Translations under genes and position numbers: made by a program | In this document: in pieces, positions 1 through 8,285 of the stretch | Layout: every line of letters begins with the position of its first letter | How positions within the stretch are numbered: position 1 is the first letter of the stretch | NCBI RefSeq assembly: GCF_004769405.1 | Contig: NZ_RQES01000019.1 | Span: 186,001 to 250,000, forward strand | Direction of reading: 5' to 3' | From: Leptospira selangorensis | GTDB lineage: Bacteria; Spirochaetota; Leptospiria; Leptospirales; Leptospiraceae | DNA length: 64,000 nucleotides | The notes under the pieces: model-generated | What the model saw: the letters and a program-made list of their open reading frames with translations, nothing else | Database searches by the model: none | Told to the model about the DNA's origin: nothing

Positions 1-1530
1 AGGAATCCTGAAAACTCAAAAGAGGAAAAGATCACGGAGTGGAGCCAGATCATCGCGAATACGATCATTATGGTGTCCGCTGCATTCATGTATCCTCTTC
101 AAAAAGGTGTGGAAGCTCAGATCCAAGTGCTTTGGGTCGGTGGGCTTATACTTTTAGCAGGATTAAATTTTTATAATTTAAAAAATCCTGTATTTAAAAA
201 CGGAGAAGGTAAGCAGAACACTAAACTTTCCAATGCATTATTATGCGTTCCTCTTTATGCTTGGATGGCGCTGATTTGCGGATTGTACTTCTTTATTTTA
301 GAGAAACATCCAGCTGGACTTGCGATCTATCTGCAAAAATTGACGGCACACGCTCAGCTTTATATCCAGATTGGTCTTTATGTTTGGACTGGAATTCTTT
401 TAAGAGATACTTCTTTAGGAAAAAGATTTTTCGATCTTTTGAACCCATGGAAACTTCCTTCCGAATTATTGGCGGTGATTATCGTTGTTGTCGCGGCTCT
501 TCCTACAGCTTATAGCGGCGCATCCGGGATCGTGGTTTTAGCATTAGGTGCTACAATTTTTAAAGAATTGAGAAGAGCAGGTGCAAGCCAAGAGAGAGCA
601 CTCGCTGCTACTGCAATGTCAGGAAGTTTAGGAGTAGTTCTTCCTCCATGTTTACTCGTGGTGATCGTTGCTTCTTTGAACTTAGAAGTGACTACTGACG
701 AATTATTCCATTGGGGTTGGAGGGTGTTTGCACTTTCTTCCACTTTATTCTTGATCGTTAGTTGGTTTAGTAGAACCGAATCCTGGAAGATCAAGCCTGA
801 ACAAGATGCATTTAAAAAATCTTTATTGGCATTCAAATCTTTCTCAGTGTATTTGGTGATCTCCATTGCAATCGTTCTTACGATCGTTCTTGCACTTGGA
901 ACCCATTTCGATGAAAGAACTGCACCGTATATCCTGCCGATCGCGATGTTGGCGCTTCTGTTTATCGATTATAAAATTTCCAAAAAGGAAAAATTGGAAA
1001 AAGGAGAAACTCATAACGAAGAAGTGGAACTTTCCAGAACTTCTTATGATGCAGGTTCACATTTAGGAGCACTTCTTCTCCTCATGGGATTATCCGCTTG
1101 TATGGGTGGGGTTTTTGAAAGATCGGAAGTGATCAATCTATTCCCGACTCAACTAGGTTCTCCAATGTCTGCGATGTTGATTTTGACATTTGCTCTTGTG
1201 ATCATTGGAATGCTTATGGACCCGTATGGAGCCGTGATCTTAGTTTCAGTAACCTTGTATCCGATCGCTAAGGCAAACGGTATTCATCCTTTGAATTTCT
1301 GGATGACTGCCCTTGTTTCCTTCGAGTTGGGTTATTTGACTCCGCCTGTTGCACTCAACCACTTGTTGACGAAACACGTAGTAAGAGACTTACTAGTAGA
1401 GGATAAAAGTTTAGAAGGAAAAGGTTTCTTTGCAAGGCATGAACATATCGTAATTCCGATTATTGTTCTAACACTTACCTTGCTTGTGACCGCTTTCGGG
1501 CCGATCCTGTATTCTAAATACGCCGGATAA
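1..1530 (+). CDS. TRAP-type transporter large (DctM-like) permease, 5' end outside the window
   Basis: The reading frame is already open at base 1, so the N-terminus lies upstream and about 509 residues are visible. The protein is a chain of hydrophobic helices with the SGASGIVVLALGATIF and SGSLGVVLPPCLLVV stretches seen in the DctM large subunit of TRAP transporters. The C-terminal half repeats the pattern with GMLMDPYGAVILVSVTLYPIA and FELGYLTPPVALN. In the family this subunit moves an organic acid across the inner membrane using a sodium gradient and a periplasmic binding protein. The partner subunits would lie upstream and are not visible. The substrate cannot be told. It ends 62 bases before the convergent PiT gene. 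Confidence 0.82.
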   Translation, partial: RNPENSKEEKITEWSQIIANTIIMVSAAFMYPLQKGVEAQIQVLWVGGLILLAGLNFYNLKNPVFKNGEGKQNTKLSNALLCVPLYAWMALICGLYFFILEKHPAGLAIYLQKLTAHAQLYIQIGLYVWTGILLRDTSLGKRFFDLLNPWKLPSELLAVIIVVVAALPTAYSGASGIVVLALGATIFKELRRAGASQERALAATAMSGSLGVVLPPCLLVVIVASLNLEVTTDELFHWGWRVFALSSTLFLIVSWFSRTESWKIKPEQDAFKKSLLAFKSFSVYLVISIAIVLTIVLALGTHFDERTAPYILPIAMLALLFIDYKISKKEKLEKGETHNEEVELSRTSYDAGSHLGALLLLMGLSACMGGVFERSEVINLFPTQLGSPMSAMLILTFALVIIGMLMDPYGAVILVSVTLYPIAKANGIHPLNFWMTALVSFELGYLTPPVALNHLLTKHVVRDLLVEDKSLEGKGFFARHEHIVIPIIVLTLTLLVTAFGPILYSKYAG

Positions 1531-1552
1531 AAAGCCGCAGAGTTGATTAAAT

Positions 1553-1580
1553 ATCCGATGTAGGAACTCCTACATCGGAT
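1553..1580. terminator. Perfect 13-bp inverted repeat between convergent genes
   Basis: ATCCGATGTAGGA is followed after two bases by its exact reverse complement. It lies between the stop of the TRAP permease gene (plus) and the stop of the PiT gene (minus). As RNA it would fold from either strand, so it may terminate both genes. There is no strong T-run after it on the plus strand. Its core, 1559-1574, is a 16-bp palindrome that recurs at 53692-53707. Confidence 0.55.
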
Positions 1581-1592
1581 TTCCAAGAAGTC

Positions 1593-3905
1593 TTACTTCT
1601 TCTTTTTTTTCTTACCTTTTGACTTTGGGAATTCCAGTTTAGAAGGACCGAAATTACCTTTCGCAAATTGTTTCTTCTTGGTTTCAATCCAAGGTAGAAC
1701 CCAAACTAATTCTTCAGCCAGAGCAAATAAGTTTTCGTTAATATCTACAAGCTCTTCTACCACTAAGAAATAGGCCACGCTGGATTTTAATTTGCTATCA
1801 CCTTTGCGGATACGTTTCATCTGGTTTTTGTAGATACGGACTTTGATATCCGAAAGTTCTTTTGCTTTTTTGCCTGATCTTGCCTTTTCCACTAAACCGG
1901 GTACCTTGTCGGATTGAGCCAAAAGTTCAAAAAGATCTTCTGCGAGTTTACGAAGTTCTTTTAGATCTTCTCTTTCATCCTTGGTCAGTCCGGTTTGGAA
2001 ACGATCTATCTTTTCGGAAGTGTTCCTATGGATGTTTGCAAGATTTTCTGCGATACGATCAATATAACCAAGTGCATTTGTGAATGGGTGGATGGATTGG
2101 AAATCTGACTCGTCAAAATGTCTATCTACAAGACTTAAAAAACCGGAGATAGAAGATTCATAATTTTTCTTTAAGTTCTTTAATATTTTAGAGGCTTGTT
2201 TGAAGTCCTTCTTCTTTCCTCCGATATAACCGGAAGAAAGTGTATTCATCGCCTTCTTCTCTAATAATAGATTTCCTAAAAGGGAAGAAAGTGATTTAGA
2301 AAGTGCCTTTTCCGGATGTTTGGAAAGTAGAAGTAGTTTTTCCAAATTCTCATCATATTCCGCCTTTCTTTTTTTATGGATTCGATTGAATGCAAGTACC
2401 AAGAAGAATGTAAATACTAAGACCACTACTACCGCTGCAAATCCGAAATAATAGAATAGGGCAGCGATAAATCCACCTGTAAAGGAAGCGAATACCGCGG
2501 TCATAAACCATCCGCCTACAACTGTTAAAACTCCGCTTACACGATTGACTGCGTTTTCTTTCTGCCAGGCTCCATCTGCGAGAGAGGTTCCCATTGCCAC
2601 CATGAAGGTTACGAATGTAGTCGAAAGTGGTAGTTTTTCAATGGTTCCGATGAGTATAAGTGCGGAAGCGATAAGTATGTTTACGGAAGCTCTGAGTAAA
2701 TCGAAAGCATCACTTTCATGCAAACGAACTAATTCCAATGTTCCACTTTGTTTGAACCTGGAAGAGATCCAATTTCTGAGTATAGAAGGTAAAAATCTTT
2801 TTATGGGATAATAGATCCCCACTGCGATCTGAACGAATACTCTTGCGACCAGACTAGATTGATAAGCTTCTACGGTTTCACCTTGGGAGCCTAAACTTAC
2901 TTCGGTTCTAGTTACGGTTTCCGCCTTCTTGGATTTGAATAACGCAATGATCATGATGAGTGCTGCGCCTATCAGAAGCCTATTGTCCGTAAGAACTTCT
3001 TTTCCTAAACCCGATGCCATCGTATTTGCATCCCAGTTTGCCGCTTTGATCAGTTCATGCGTTTGTAAACTTGCGATTGGAACTCCAATAAAGTTCACTA
3101 AGTCATTGCTTGCAAATGCCATTGCAAGTGCTGCGGTTCCGAATAATACTACGATCTTCAGAACATTAATTTTAGATAAGATCAGGATTTGGAATAGGAT
3201 AGAAAATCCTATAAAACTCAAAACAAGAATGGTCTTAAAATTGGTTTGGATCCAAGCTAATACATCTTTGCTTAAGAAAGTGGATCCTTTCATTGCGGTA
3301 AGAAGAATGAAGAAGATCACAACCGTAACCGCAAGTCCTGAAAAAATCCCACCGAACCATTTCATCGTTTTTTCCAATCGGAAACTGAAGATGAGTCGGA
3401 AAAAGAACATAAGGATAAGTCCCGCAAAGAATGCGAGTATCACAGACAATGCGATCCCAAAGATGATCTTTAAGGCGGACTCCGAGTTTATGATCTTAAA
3501 TGCGTCGTTTAATGAATCTGCTTTGAGAATTGCCAGCACCAAGGAGGCGCCCAATAATTCAAAAACTAAGGACACGGTAGTGGAGGTGGGAAGTCCTAAC
3601 GTATTATATAAGTCCAGAAGGATGATATCGGAGACCATCACCGCCAAGAATAAGAACATTAACTCCGCTAGGCTGAAAAATTCAGGATGAAAGATCCCTT
3701 TTCTTGCAACTTCCATCATTCCGCTGGAGCTTAAGGCCCCGAGTAAGATACCAAATGCGGAAACGATTAGGATGATTTTTCTGGAGGCCGCTCTAGAACC
3801 GACTGCTGAATTCGTAAAGTTCACTGCGTCATTGGAAACCCCGACGAGTAAGTCCATTACCCCGAGTACAGCCATGACGACTACTATGATTAAGAAAATA
3901 TCCAT
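1593..3905 (-). CDS. PiT-family inorganic phosphate transporter with a long PhoU-like C-terminal tail
   Basis: The 770-residue protein carries both halves of the PiT signature: GVSNDAVNFTNSAVGSRAA near residue 22 and FASNDLVNFIGVP in the second half. About twelve hydrophobic helices lie between and around them. In the family these proteins import phosphate, often as a metal-phosphate complex, with H+ or Na+. After the last helix, about 230 residues are helical and highly charged, resemble a DUF47/PhoU-type bundle, and end in a run of lysines. Usual PiT proteins are about 500 residues, so this is a fusion or long-form member. The ATG at 3905 has AGGA upstream. No other phosphate-regulation gene is adjacent. 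Confidence 0.85.
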   Translation of the reverse strand: MDIFLIIVVVMAVLGVMDLLVGVSNDAVNFTNSAVGSRAASRKIILIVSAFGILLGALSSSGMMEVARKGIFHPEFFSLAELMFLFLAVMVSDIILLDLYNTLGLPTSTTVSLVFELLGASLVLAILKADSLNDAFKIINSESALKIIFGIALSVILAFFAGLILMFFFRLIFSFRLEKTMKWFGGIFSGLAVTVVIFFILLTAMKGSTFLSKDVLAWIQTNFKTILVLSFIGFSILFQILILSKINVLKIVVLFGTAALAMAFASNDLVNFIGVPIASLQTHELIKAANWDANTMASGLGKEVLTDNRLLIGAALIMIIALFKSKKAETVTRTEVSLGSQGETVEAYQSSLVARVFVQIAVGIYYPIKRFLPSILRNWISSRFKQSGTLELVRLHESDAFDLLRASVNILIASALILIGTIEKLPLSTTFVTFMVAMGTSLADGAWQKENAVNRVSGVLTVVGGWFMTAVFASFTGGFIAALFYYFGFAAVVVVLVFTFFLVLAFNRIHKKRKAEYDENLEKLLLLSKHPEKALSKSLSSLLGNLLLEKKAMNTLSSGYIGGKKKDFKQASKILKNLKKNYESSISGFLSLVDRHFDESDFQSIHPFTNALGYIDRIAENLANIHRNTSEKIDRFQTGLTKDEREDLKELRKLAEDLFELLAQSDKVPGLVEKARSGKKAKELSDIKVRIYKNQMKRIRKGDSKLKSSVAYFLVVEELVDINENLFALAEELVWVLPWIETKKKQFAKGNFGPSKLEFPKSKGKKKKKK

Positions 3906-4138
3906 GTTCTTATTTCCTGGAATTATTGGAGAAGAGCACCCCAGGCAGGGTGATTTGGGTAGTATTTAAGGCAAAGTAGGAGCCTCAACCTAAATTTCCG
4001 CGAGTTTCTTTTTCAAAATATGGATTATGAAATGGGCTTTCGATTTCTCCCCGACCTGAAAGAATGGGTGATCTAACCGGTTTTTTAGAAAGCAGAAGAC
4101 CGATTAATCAATCGTCACGATATACAAAAGGAGGCGGT

Positions 4139-4498
4139 ATGAAGATTTCAGTGGGCAATCTTCCCCAGGAATGGAAGGAAGAAGATTTGGAAAAACTATT
4201 CTCCAAATACGGAAAGGTCGAACATATTTCCATCAAAAAGGATAAACTCACAGGGCGGTCTCTGGGTTACGGTTCTTTAGAAATGGAAGATGGAGCGGCA
4301 AAAAAAGCCCTGGAAGCTTTAAACAAGTACGAGGTTTCCGGAAAAGTTCTAACGGTGGTAGACGCCGACGAATGGAAAAAAGAATTCGATAAAAAACAAT
4401 CCGTAAAAGGCGGGCCGAATCACAATAAGGTGCAGGGTAGCCAGACCACGGGAGGTTTTGGAAGTTCCGTCAGACGTACTGGAGGTAGAGGAAAATGA
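4139..4498 (+). CDS. Small RNA-binding protein with one RRM domain
   Basis: The 119-residue product has an RRM: RNP2-like ISVGNLP at residues 3-9 and RNP1-like RSLGYGSLEM at about residue 40, spaced as in single-RRM bacterial proteins. The tail is Gly/Arg/Asn-rich and probably disordered. These proteins bind single-stranded RNA, but the target is unknown. I chose the ATG at 4139 because AAAAGGAGG sits just upstream; an in-frame start at 4064 has no comparable site. Its stop overlaps the next gene's ATG by four bases (ATGA), so the two are probably translated together. Confidence 0.85.
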   Translation: MKISVGNLPQEWKEEDLEKLFSKYGKVEHISIKKDKLTGRSLGYGSLEMEDGAAKKALEALNKYEVSGKVLTVVDADEWKKEFDKKQSVKGGPNHNKVQGSQTTGGFGSSVRRTGGRGK

Positions 4499-4896
4499 AT
4501 ATAAAAAGAATCTATATATTAACTGCAATTTTAATCTCAGCATTCGTTTTGAGCCTAGGTGTATTTGCTCAAAATGGTCTTGTGATTAAAGACATCAAAA
4601 AGGGAACAGGAAAAGAGGCCTTCAATGGGTCTAACGTAACCGTACATTATACCGGCTGGCTTACCAACGGAAAAAAATTCGACAGCTCCAAAGACAGAGG
4701 AACTCCGTTCCGTTTTGATTTGGGTGCTGGACAAGTGATCCGCGGTTGGGACAAAGGAGTCCAAGGTATGAAAGAAGGCGGAGTGCGTAAATTGACAATC
4801 CCTCCTGAATTAGGCTACGGAAGCGCTGGAGCTGGTGGAAGTATTCCTCCTAATTCTACCCTGATTTTTGAAGTAGAATTGCTCAAAGTTTACTGA
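4495..4896 (+). CDS. FKBP-type peptidyl-prolyl cis-trans isomerase, exported
   Basis: The 133-residue protein has an N-terminal hydrophobic signal (about residues 5-25, ending FAQ) and one FKBP domain. Landmarks are VTVHYTGWLTNGKKFDSS, GQVIRGWDKGVQGMKEGG, IPPELGYGSAGAGG and LIFEVELLKV. These supply the aromatic and acidic residues of the isomerase pocket. It catalyses proline cis-trans isomerisation, here presumably in the periplasm or at the surface. It is coupled to the RRM gene by an ATGA overlap. No lipobox cysteine is present, so it looks secreted or periplasmic rather than lipidated. Confidence 0.9.
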   Translation: MNIKRIYILTAILISAFVLSLGVFAQNGLVIKDIKKGTGKEAFNGSNVTVHYTGWLTNGKKFDSSKDRGTPFRFDLGAGQVIRGWDKGVQGMKEGGVRKLTIPPELGYGSAGAGGSIPPNSTLIFEVELLKVY

Positions 4897-4912
4897 CATT
4901 TCTGTGTTAAAT

Positions 4913-4947
4913 CTGTTGCTTCTGTTCTTTTGGACCGGAAGCAACAG
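4913..4947 (+). terminator. Hairpin after the FKBP gene
   Basis: CTGTTGCTTCTG at 4913-4924 pairs with CGGAAGCAACAG at 4936-4947. This is a 12-bp stem with one G-T wobble and a loop of about 11 bases, 17 bases after the FKBP stop. No clear T-run follows on the plus strand, so it may be a processing or stability hairpin rather than a classic intrinsic terminator. Confidence 0.45.
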
Positions 4948-5050
4948 TAGAAAAATATCACGATTTTACTTCAATTCACGACAAACCTGCATCCTAGCTC
5001 ATCTTAATTCTTCTTTTTTTTCATAAACTGTAATATTTAAACAAGCCTAC

Positions 5051-5074
5051 TCTTCCCATTTACTATAGGGAGGA
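5051..5074 (+). promoter_or_regulatory. Hairpin pairing with the ribosome-binding site of the kinase gene at 5083
   Basis: TCTTCCC (5051-5057) can pair with GGGAGGA (5068-5074), seven pairs with one G-T wobble and a 10-base loop. The second arm is the Shine-Dalgarno sequence for the TTG start at 5083. A second purine run (5076-5080) is left free, so sequestration may be partial. Confidence 0.35.
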
Positions 5075-5082
5075 AGAAGGTT

Positions 5083-6600
5083 TTGAATCAAGAAAACACA
5101 TTAACTAGTACAACTTCTTCCCAATATCGTACACTATTCGAACACCAACCATTAGCCGCTTTTTTGGTAGAAGCAGATGGGACTATCACCCTAGTAAACC
5201 AGAAGTTCGAGGATATCTCCGGAAGAAAAAAATCCGATATCCAAGGTAGAATGAAATGGTCTCAGTTCGCACATCCGGATGATACCGAAAGTCTGACTGA
5301 TGCATTTATGGACAGATTTAGAAATGAAGTCCCAAAAGTGTTTTCTGCAAGAACAAGATTACTTTCAGCGAGCGGATATAAAAAGGTATATGTAAGAGCT
5401 AACCGTATTCCAACGGAAGAAAGTAGAGTGCTCGTTCAAATCCAAGAACTAGATGAAGAAGGTCTGCTAAAAGATTATTCTTTAGAAGATTCAGATTATC
5501 GTTGGCGCTCCTTTCTGATGGAAGGGATGGATTTTGTGGTTATCATGGACTTGAACGGGAATGTATTATTCATCAATAAAACATTCACAGGAGTTCCCGC
5601 AGATGAGATCCAAGGTAAAAACTTTTTCGAAGTATTAAAAACATCCGATGCATTAAAACTACAAGCAGTCATTTCCAGAGTTTCGAATACAGGAAAGCCG
5701 GAAGCGTTCGAAGAATGGAGTAGTTTTACCGGCAAAAGAAGCCATTATTATATTAGGATTTCTCCCGTAACAAAACAGGGAGAGATCAGTGCGATCTTAC
5801 TTGCGATCTCGGATACTACTCAACAAAAAGAATCCGATTCGGATCGTTTGAGAAGAATGGAATCCCAAAGGCATCGCCAAAAATTGGAAGCCCTTGGGAC
5901 TTTGGCCGCAGGTGTTGCACACGAGATCAATAACCCTCTTACAGGTATCTTAAATTATGCCGAGATCGTTCGCACTCAAGTAGAAGAGAACGAATCCCTT
6001 TCCAAAAATATGGAAGTTATTATCCGGGAGAGCGAGAGAATTTCCGGGATTGTAAGAAGTCTATTAGGTTTTGCTCATAAAGAAGAAGGTATCAAGGCCC
6101 ATGTTTCCACCGGGGAGATCTTATATTCTTCTATCCAACTTCTTTTACCTTTTTTGGTCCGAGACGGGATCCAGATAGAAGGAATGGAAAATTTGGTAGA
6201 TGCAGACTCCGAGATCCCGCTTGTGATCGGAGAACCGCAAAAACTAAAACAAGTTTTTCTAAACTTGATCACGAATGCAAGGGATTCGTTGAACGAAAAA
6301 TATCCTTTCGAGACGGATCGTAAGAAGATCAAGATTTCTCAGTCCATTTTGGAGAGAGGAGATACTCGTTTCGTTCGGATTACCGTTAAGGATTGGGGAT
6401 TAGGAATCTGTGAGGAGAATTTGAATCGTATTTTTGATCCATTCTTCACCACAAAACCAACCACGGTCGGAACCGGGCTTGGACTTTCAGTCAGCTATGA
6501 GATCGTCCGGGAAATGGGCGGAGACATAGAGGTCGAAAGCTCGGAAGAAGAATACGCCACATTTCATATCATGATCCCAGCTTCGGAAAAGATTTCTTGA
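5083..6600 (+). CDS. Double-PAS sensor histidine kinase (NtrB-like)
   Basis: The 505-residue soluble kinase has no membrane segment. PAS domain 1 spans about residues 12-130 and PAS 2 about 140-255. A HisKA domain follows, with the phospho-acceptor His280 in GVAHEINNPLTG. The HATPase domain has an N box (FLNLITNARDS), G1 box (DWGLGI), F box (FDPFFTT) and G2 box (GTGLGLSVSYEIV). It autophosphorylates in response to an unknown cytoplasmic signal. No response regulator lies next to it, so it is an orphan kinase. The start is TTG at 5083 with GGGAGG about nine bases upstream, and that site can be masked by a hairpin. A SpoIIE phosphatase gene follows 35 bases on. Confidence 0.88.
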   Translation: MNQENTLTSTTSSQYRTLFEHQPLAAFLVEADGTITLVNQKFEDISGRKKSDIQGRMKWSQFAHPDDTESLTDAFMDRFRNEVPKVFSARTRLLSASGYKKVYVRANRIPTEESRVLVQIQELDEEGLLKDYSLEDSDYRWRSFLMEGMDFVVIMDLNGNVLFINKTFTGVPADEIQGKNFFEVLKTSDALKLQAVISRVSNTGKPEAFEEWSSFTGKRSHYYIRISPVTKQGEISAILLAISDTTQQKESDSDRLRRMESQRHRQKLEALGTLAAGVAHEINNPLTGILNYAEIVRTQVEENESLSKNMEVIIRESERISGIVRSLLGFAHKEEGIKAHVSTGEILYSSIQLLLPFLVRDGIQIEGMENLVDADSEIPLVIGEPQKLKQVFLNLITNARDSLNEKYPFETDRKKIKISQSILERGDTRFVRITVKDWGLGICEENLNRIFDPFFTTKPTTVGTGLGLSVSYEIVREMGGDIEVESSEEEYATFHIMIPASEKIS

Positions 6601-6614
6601 CCTTGCTTTAGGTG

Positions 6615-6635
6615 AGGAGATACTTTTGATCTCCT
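6615..6635 (+). promoter_or_regulatory. Perfect hairpin linking the Shine-Dalgarno to the start codon at 6636
   Basis: AGGAGAT (6615-6621) is followed after a 7-base loop by ATCTCCT (6629-6635), and the ATG begins at 6636. The first arm is the only good Shine-Dalgarno sequence here. It is about 15 bases from the ATG, too far unless the hairpin folds it close. The structure could either hide the site or place it. Confidence 0.45.
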
Positions 6636-8243
6636 ATGTCAGAAGCAGAGGAAAAAACTTCCGGAACCAGAGCACCATTCCAATCCGCTTCTAGAAAAGA
6701 CGTAATTCGGATCTTAGAAAGAATTACGGACGCATTCTTGTCCCTGGATAGGGAACTTAGGATCTTATACGCAAACTTTGAGGCCGAAAAACTTCTGGAT
6801 ATTATCCGGGAAAATTTGGTGGGCAAAAGATTACCCGAGATACTTCCCCAATTTAATTTTACTTCTTTATTCCCTGCGATGATAGAGTCCATGCACACTG
6901 GACTTCCGAAAGATCTGGAGATATTGGATCCAAAAGAGAATATCTGGTACGAGGTTCGTATCTTTCCTTCTATCGAGGATATTGCGGTTTATCTGCGTGA
7001 TGTAACTGCCAGAAAAGAAGGAGAAGTAAAACTCAAAGAATCAGAGGAAAGACTTTCAGAACTAGTGAGAACTTCTTTGGATTCTATACTTTCCGTGAAT
7101 GAATCTATGGAAATTGTAATGATGAATCCGGCAGCGGAGAAGATGTTAGGATATTCCTCTTGGGAAGTAAACGGGAAATCATTAGATTTACTATTCCCAT
7201 CAAGACGTAAGAAATATATTTCCAGAGTATTGTATCAGATAGGAGAAAATCCTGATAGAGGGATTTTCGGACCTTTTAGGGCCAAGCGAAAAAATGGAAC
7301 TGAACCTATTTTAGAAGCATCCGTTTCCAAGGTAAATACCTCTTCCGGAAAAGGTTATACTCTTATACTACGGGACATTACTGACAGGATTTTTATCCAA
7401 AAAAAACTTAGAGGAACCGTTGAAGAACTCAAGACGGTGGACAGACAGAGGTTGGATCTCCTACAAAATCTGGAAGCGGAAGTGGAGTCCCGTTCCAATG
7501 AACTTACCAGATTTTATCGTTTGATGAAGGAAGAATTGAACCTTGCGAAAAGAGTACAGAATAGTTTATTACCTCCGATCGATTATTCCATTCCTGGAGT
7601 TCAAACTTTCGTAAATTATGTTCCGGTAATGGAAGTGGGGGGCGATTGGTTCGATGTATTCGAATTTCGTCCCGGCGTTCTTAGAGTGATCTTGGCAGAT
7701 GCTACAGGTCACGGGGTCCAAGCAGCACTTGTAACCATGACAATCAAGGGAGTTTACGAGCCTATAAAATATTTGGCGGATTCTCCTTTGGAACTGATCA
7801 AGGGGATCAATACTGATTATTGCAGGAATTTCAAAAATCTTCAGATGTATTTTTCCTGTTTTATCCTGGATATAGATACGATAGAGAGAAAGATCCGATT
7901 CGCGTCCGGAGGTCATCCGGCACTCTTATGGAAATCCAAATCCGGGATCAAACCTTTAGAAAGAACGGGATCTCTTTTGGGTTTGAATTCGAAAATGGAA
8001 TATTTGGAAGAAGAATACGAATATTCGGAAGGGGACTCCATACTGATGTTAACGGATGGGATCTTTGAAGAATTCGATTCAGAACAAAATCCATTCGGCG
8101 AAGAAAGGATAGAAAAAATTTACAGAGAGTCCGGACTGAGTGGATTAGAGCTACATTCCCAAATTATAAAAGAAATGAAAGCTCACTTGGGAGAAAAAGA
8201 ACCCCAGGATGATATCACTCTGATTTCTCTGAACCTGACCTAA
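6636..8243 (+). CDS. PAS-PAS-PP2C (SpoIIE/RsbU-type) serine phosphatase
   Basis: The 535-residue protein has PAS 1 at about residues 24-130, PAS 2 at about 135-255, a coiled-coil linker (about 255-305), then a SpoIIE/PP2C domain to the end. Metal-site motifs are EVGGDWFDVF, LADATGHGVQAAL, LTDGIFEEF and a final DDITLISL. In the family such phosphatases dephosphorylate anti-sigma-factor antagonists, releasing an alternative sigma factor. No STAS or anti-sigma gene is adjacent, so the substrate is unknown. It follows the PAS kinase by 35 bases and precedes pgsB by 42 bases, so read-through into the poly-gamma-glutamate genes is possible. Confidence 0.87.
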   Translation: MSEAEEKTSGTRAPFQSASRKDVIRILERITDAFLSLDRELRILYANFEAEKLLDIIRENLVGKRLPEILPQFNFTSLFPAMIESMHTGLPKDLEILDPKENIWYEVRIFPSIEDIAVYLRDVTARKEGEVKLKESEERLSELVRTSLDSILSVNESMEIVMMNPAAEKMLGYSSWEVNGKSLDLLFPSRRKKYISRVLYQIGENPDRGIFGPFRAKRKNGTEPILEASVSKVNTSSGKGYTLILRDITDRIFIQKKLRGTVEELKTVDRQRLDLLQNLEAEVESRSNELTRFYRLMKEELNLAKRVQNSLLPPIDYSIPGVQTFVNYVPVMEVGGDWFDVFEFRPGVLRVILADATGHGVQAALVTMTIKGVYEPIKYLADSPLELIKGINTDYCRNFKNLQMYFSCFILDIDTIERKIRFASGGHPALLWKSKSGIKPLERTGSLLGLNSKMEYLEEEYEYSEGDSILMLTDGIFEEFDSEQNPFGEERIEKIYRESGLSGLELHSQIIKEMKAHLGEKEPQDDITLISLNLT

Positions 8244-8285
8244 TCTCAGTTGACCTAAAAACTTATTTAGAAGGACATTCTTTAC

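Noticed and set aside
2929..3690. A 253-residue frame antisense to the PiT gene
   Set aside because: It lies wholly within the well-supported phosphate transporter gene, has low-complexity composition and no family motif. It is a shadow frame.
3937..3952. CACCC-6-GGGTG hairpin in the leader of the PiT gene, considered as a riboswitch
   Set aside because: A 5-bp stem with no match to a known riboswitch layout; too weak to call.
4064..4138. N-terminal extension of the RRM protein
   Set aside because: The ATG at 4139 has a strong AAAAGGAGG site; the earlier start has none.
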